A stretch of 64,000 nt of DNA from Planobispora rosea (GTDB taxonomy: Bacteria > Actinomycetota > Actinomycetes > Streptosporangiales > Streptosporangiaceae). The notes under the pieces were generated by a model. It was not told the DNA's origin and made no database searches. It saw only the letters and a program-made list of their open reading frames with translations. The position numbers and the translations under genes were made by a program. Where the stretch lies: contig NZ_BMQP01000031.1 in assembly GCF_014648175.1 (NCBI RefSeq), positions 31,124 through 95,123 of the forward strand. The letters run 5' to 3'. Positions 61,363 through 64,000 of the stretch are shown here, piece by piece. How positions within the stretch are numbered: position 1 is the first letter of the stretch; the number at the start of each line of letters is the position of its first letter.

Positions 61363-62622
61363 TCACCGGCCGCCGACGCTCCACGAGGCCCGCTCGTTGA
61401 GGAACTTGACGTCCTCGTCCGTGATCCGCCGCTGAGCGGCGGCCATCTCCGCCAGCTCCGCCGGCGTGAGCACCTCGGTGATGTCGGCGAACCCGCCGGG
61501 GGCCCGCTCGTTGATCATCGCGATGGTGCGCTCCATCGGCAGCTCGCGGTGGGCGAGCACCAGACCGGCGGTCACGGGCCCGCGCTCCGCCTCGTAGCGG
61601 GCCAGCCCGCCGGCCGGATCGGCCGCGGTGGCCAGCTCCCTGGCCAGGACGCGGGCGTCCAGTACGGCCTGCGAGCCGCCGTTGGCTCCCACCGGATACA
61701 TCGGGTGGGCGGCGTCCCCCAGCAGGGTCACCCTGTCCCGGCCCCACCGGGGAAGCGGTTCCCTGTCCACCATGGGGTACTCCAGGATCCGCTCCGTGCC
61801 CCCGATGATCGCCGGCACGTCCAGGTAGGGGAACCGCCAGCCGTCGAAGTACGGGAGCACGTCCTCCAGGCGTCCCCGCCTGGACCAGTCGACGGCCGGG
61901 ACGGGTCCGGGCCGGGACACCATCACCTCGGCCACCCAGTTGATCAGCACCCGCCCCCGCGGCCGGGTCGCGATGGGGTAGACCACGAACTTGGCCGCCA
62001 GGTTGGAACCCGCGACGACCTGCGTCCCCCCGTCGAGGAAGGGCTCCCCCTCGACCGTGCCGCGCCACATGCGGATCCCGTTCCACAACAGCGGACCGTC
62101 GCCGGGGTGCAGGCGCGCCCGGACGGTCGAGTGGATTCCGTCCGCGCCCACGAGGACGTCGGCCGCCTCCTTCACCCGCTCACCGGTCCGCATGTCGCGC
62201 AGCAGCGCCGTGACCCCCCGTCCGTCCTGCTGGAAGTCCTCCAGTGACAGCCCGGTCCTGACCGTGTCGGGACCGAGCCGCTCCCGTACCGCCTTCAGCA
62301 GCGACATCTGCAGCTCTCCGCGGTGGACGGCGTACTGGGGCCAGTTGTAGCCGCCGAGCGTCCCCCGGGGCAGCTCCAGGATCACTCCGCCGAACCTGTC
62401 GGTGAAGGTCAGGTGGCTCATCGGGATCCCGATGCCCGCGAGCATCTTCTCCAGACCCAGTTCGGTCAGCTCACGTACGGCGTGCGGCTGCAGGTTGATC
62501 CCCACGCCGAGGGGGCGCGGCTCCGTGACCGACTCCGCGACCGCGCAGTCGATTCCCGCGGCGTGGAGGCTCAGCGCCGCGGTGAGCCCACCGATGCCGC
62601 CACCGATGATCAGAACGCGCAT
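61363..62622 (-). CDS. FAD-dependent aromatic monooxygenase (PhzS/UbiH group)
   Basis: The 419-residue flavoprotein has the N-terminal VLIIGGGIGGLTAAL, the GADGIHSTVR (DG) motif near residue 170 and the GDAAHPMYPVGANGG (GD) motif near 290. This is the class A flavoprotein hydroxylase pattern; PhzS-like enzymes share the GGYNWPQYAVHRGELQ segment. They use NAD(P)H and oxygen to hydroxylate aromatic rings. It lies between the permease and ATPase genes of one ABC system, in the opposite direction, so it probably acts on the imported compound. ATG 62622 gives the correct family start. Confidence 0.85.
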   Translation of the reverse strand: MRVLIIGGGIGGLTAALSLHAAGIDCAVAESVTEPRPLGVGINLQPHAVRELTELGLEKMLAGIGIPMSHLTFTDRFGGVILELPRGTLGGYNWPQYAVHRGELQMSLLKAVRERLGPDTVRTGLSLEDFQQDGRGVTALLRDMRTGERVKEAADVLVGADGIHSTVRARLHPGDGPLLWNGIRMWRGTVEGEPFLDGGTQVVAGSNLAAKFVVYPIATRPRGRVLINWVAEVMVSRPGPVPAVDWSRRGRLEDVLPYFDGWRFPYLDVPAIIGGTERILEYPMVDREPLPRWGRDRVTLLGDAAHPMYPVGANGGSQAVLDARVLARELATAADPAGGLARYEAERGPVTAGLVLAHRELPMERTIAMINERAPGGFADITEVLTPAELAEMAAAQRRITDEDVKFLNERASWSVGGR

Positions 62623-62931
62623 GGCCTTCCCGGTCCCGTGCTCCCAGAGGGCTTGTGTCCTGTCCCCGACGTCCGGGTCCACGGCTCGGAGGGCATGGAG
62701 CACCGGGCGAGGGGTGGGCCGGAGCGCCTCCCCCAGGGAAGGCTCGGGAAGATCGATTGTACATATACCCTGAGAATTCCCCTCTGCTAATTTAATTCCA
62801 TATCGCCAATACTCCCCATTGGCCCCACAGGCCAACATATATACATAAATCAGACACAATGGGGCCGCGGAGGCCGAGCTCCGCTAGGGTCCCCGGCCAC
62901 ATCCCCGTGAGACGCACCCCAGGGAATCACC
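62623..62931. promoter_or_regulatory. divergent promoter region with palindrome
   Basis: The 309-bp gap separates the monooxygenase and the ATPase genes. It contains an AT-rich core (about 62757-62855), a palindrome TTGGCC-N5-GGCCAA (62819-62835) and, overlapping it, the 22-bp motif shared with the region before the binding-protein gene (62832-62853). A single regulator could control both directions here. Confidence 0.6.
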
Positions 62932-63708
62932 TTGCTTGAGATCACCGGCCTCACCCACACCTACGGCACCGGCAAGAACGCGCACCGGGCGATCGACCAG
63001 CTCGACCTGAGCGTCACCCAGGGTGAGCTCCTCTGCGTCGTCGGGCCTTCAGGCTGCGGAAAGTCCACCCTGCTGCGTTCCATCGCCGGTCTCATCCAGC
63101 CGACCGGCGGAACCGTCACCGTGAGCGGAGTCCCGGTCCGGCAGACCCCGGACAACCTCGCCGTGGTCTTCCAGGACTACAGCCGCTCGCTGTTCCCGTG
63201 GATGTCCGTGGGCGACAACGTCGCGCTGCCCCTGCGCCGCCGGGGCATGGACCGCCGCCGGCGCAGGGAGGCCGCCCAGGAGGCCCTTGAGCAGGTGGGC
63301 CTGCCCGACGCCTCCGGGAAGTACCCCTTCGAGCTGTCCGGCGGCATGCAGCAGAGGGTGGCGATCGCCCGGGCGCTGGCCTACCGCCCCGCGTTGATGC
63401 TGATGGACGAGCCCTTCGGCTCCGTGGACGCCCAGACCAGAGAAGACCTGGAGGACCTCGTCCTCCAGGTCAGAGAACTCCACTCGATGACGATCGTCCT
63501 GATCACTCACGACATCGACGAGAGCGTCTACGTCGGAGACCGGGTCGTGGTGCTCTCCAAGGCGCCCGCGAGGGTGGTGGGGGATCTGCGTGTCGACCTC
63601 CCCGGCCCGCGCAACCAGATCTCCACCCGGGAGAATCCGGATTTCGTCCGCCTGCGCGCCGAGGTCGGCCGTCTGGTCCGGGGCGTGCAGACAGCCTCCG
63701 TGTCATGA
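62932..63708 (+). CDS. NitT/TauT-type ABC transporter ATP-binding protein
   Basis: The 258-residue ATPase has Walker A GPSGCGKSTLL, signature LSGGMQQRVAIARAL and Walker B LMLMDEPFGSVD, matching SsuB/TauB-type subunits. It uses a TTG start; no other start gives the family N-terminus (LEITGLTHTYGTG). It supplies the ATPase that the binding-protein/permease operon lacks, and shares an upstream motif with that operon. Confidence 0.88.
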   Translation: MLEITGLTHTYGTGKNAHRAIDQLDLSVTQGELLCVVGPSGCGKSTLLRSIAGLIQPTGGTVTVSGVPVRQTPDNLAVVFQDYSRSLFPWMSVGDNVALPLRRRGMDRRRRREAAQEALEQVGLPDASGKYPFELSGGMQQRVAIARALAYRPALMLMDEPFGSVDAQTREDLEDLVLQVRELHSMTIVLITHDIDESVYVGDRVVVLSKAPARVVGDLRVDLPGPRNQISTRENPDFVRLRAEVGRLVRGVQTASVS

Positions 63709-64000
63709 CGGATTTGAAGACCGCTTCAAAAATCACCGACCGGCCGAGACCCGTCGCCTTTTCACCTTGCGCTTCACGCGGCTGTCGCGCACAACGCCGC
63801 TGATCCCGGACTGAAAAACACCCGCCGTTCCGTACGGCGGGAAATTTTCTCCTTTGTTTTAGGGTTACGCTGATCCGCCGTTGTCCCGATCACTCCCCGG
63901 ATGGCGTCTCCGTCTCCCCCCGACGGCGCGATCCGCATCGCCTAGTGCTGTGACCGGAAACGATCACCGGGTTGGCGTGTAGGTCGTCCTGGCCGGTTGG
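63709..64000. other. 3' region with inverted repeat and no gene
   Basis: After the ATPase stop there is an inverted repeat TTTGAAG-ACCG-CTTCAAA (63713-63730), then a terminator at 63815-63860. Beyond that I see no ORF with a plausible start. The last 60 bases contain a CTAG and GC-rich sequence that might be the end of an element outside the window. Confidence 0.4.
63815..63860. terminator. bidirectional intrinsic terminator
   Basis: CCCGCCGT (63821-63828) and ACGGCGGG (63834-63841) form an 8-bp stem with a 5-nt loop. A T-rich run (AAATTTTCTCC) follows on the plus strand, and on the minus strand the stem is followed by TGTTTTTC. It ends the ATPase transcript and could serve a gene beyond the edge. 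Confidence 0.85.

Noticed and set aside
62755..62790. TPP riboswitch beginning (CCCTGAGA)
   Set aside because: Only one short match is present; the second conserved thiamine-box segment and the pairing stems are missing.
63713..63730. Terminator from TTTGAAG-ACCG-CTTCAAA
   Set aside because: The stem is AT-rich and is followed by A, not T, on the plus strand; a better terminator lies 90 bp further on.

Overview
The window is a high-GC actinomycete chromosome segment. Several things point to the order Streptosporangiales or a close relative: very GC-rich third codon positions, many GTG and TTG starts, a SARP-type regulator, a cvnABCD 'conservon', a DUF2469 gene, and the classical actinobacterial block ffh-rpsP-rimM-trmD-rplS-lepB ... 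rpsB-tsf-pyrH-frr-cdsA-rlmN. The genus assignment is inference. I see no tRNA, rRNA, CRISPR array, transposase or prophage gene.

Layout, left to right. 0-2 kb: the 5' part of an AfsR/SARP regulator that runs off the left edge. 2.3-8.7 kb: accessory metabolism. This holds an acyl-ACP desaturase behind paired palindromes, an MFS exporter, a small conserved protein, a lipoprotein, a DoxX plus ferredoxin-reductase pair, and a divergent regulator with a His-Gly repeat arm and a SufR-like cysteine domain. 8.9-15.7 kb: a rifampicin-phosphotransferase-like protein, a PrpE-like acyl-CoA synthetase, a DUF418 membrane protein and a dienelactone-hydrolase-like enzyme. 15.9-23.7 kb: a polyamine uptake and catabolism unit (FAD amine oxidase, PotC, PotB, PotD, PotA, aminobutyraldehyde dehydrogenase) with a divergent Lrp/AsnC regulator. 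23.8-26.1 kb: a DivIVA-like repeat protein and a two-gene ABC exporter. 26.2-32.6 kb: two back-to-back partner-switching modules, one built on a 1422-residue hybrid sensor/phosphatase/anti-sigma-type kinase.

32.7-54 kb is the housekeeping core, nearly all on the minus strand. In transcription order it is ffh, a 35-codon membrane ORF, rpsP, khpA, rimM, trmD, rplS, two lepB genes, DUF2469, yraN, comM, dprA, then after an interruption rpsB, tsf, pyrH, frr, cdsA and rlmN. Plus-strand genes interrupt it: an M23 peptidase, an MFS exporter with its divergent ArsR repressor, and a SUFU-domain protein. Intrinsic terminators separate khpA from rimM and frr from cdsA. 53.9-58.5 kb is the conservon (sensor kinase, roadblock, DUF742, GTPase). 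58.8-63.7 kb is a split NitT/TauT-type ABC transporter with an embedded FAD monooxygenase. A bidirectional terminator and a featureless right end close the window.

The observations I would follow up first are: three identical-architecture operators spaced exactly 22 bp apart between the ArsR and MFS genes; an apparent C-tract frameshift at the start of that MFS gene; the tiny membrane ORF joined to ffh by a four-base stop/start overlap; and a 22-bp motif shared by the two halves of the split ABC transporter.
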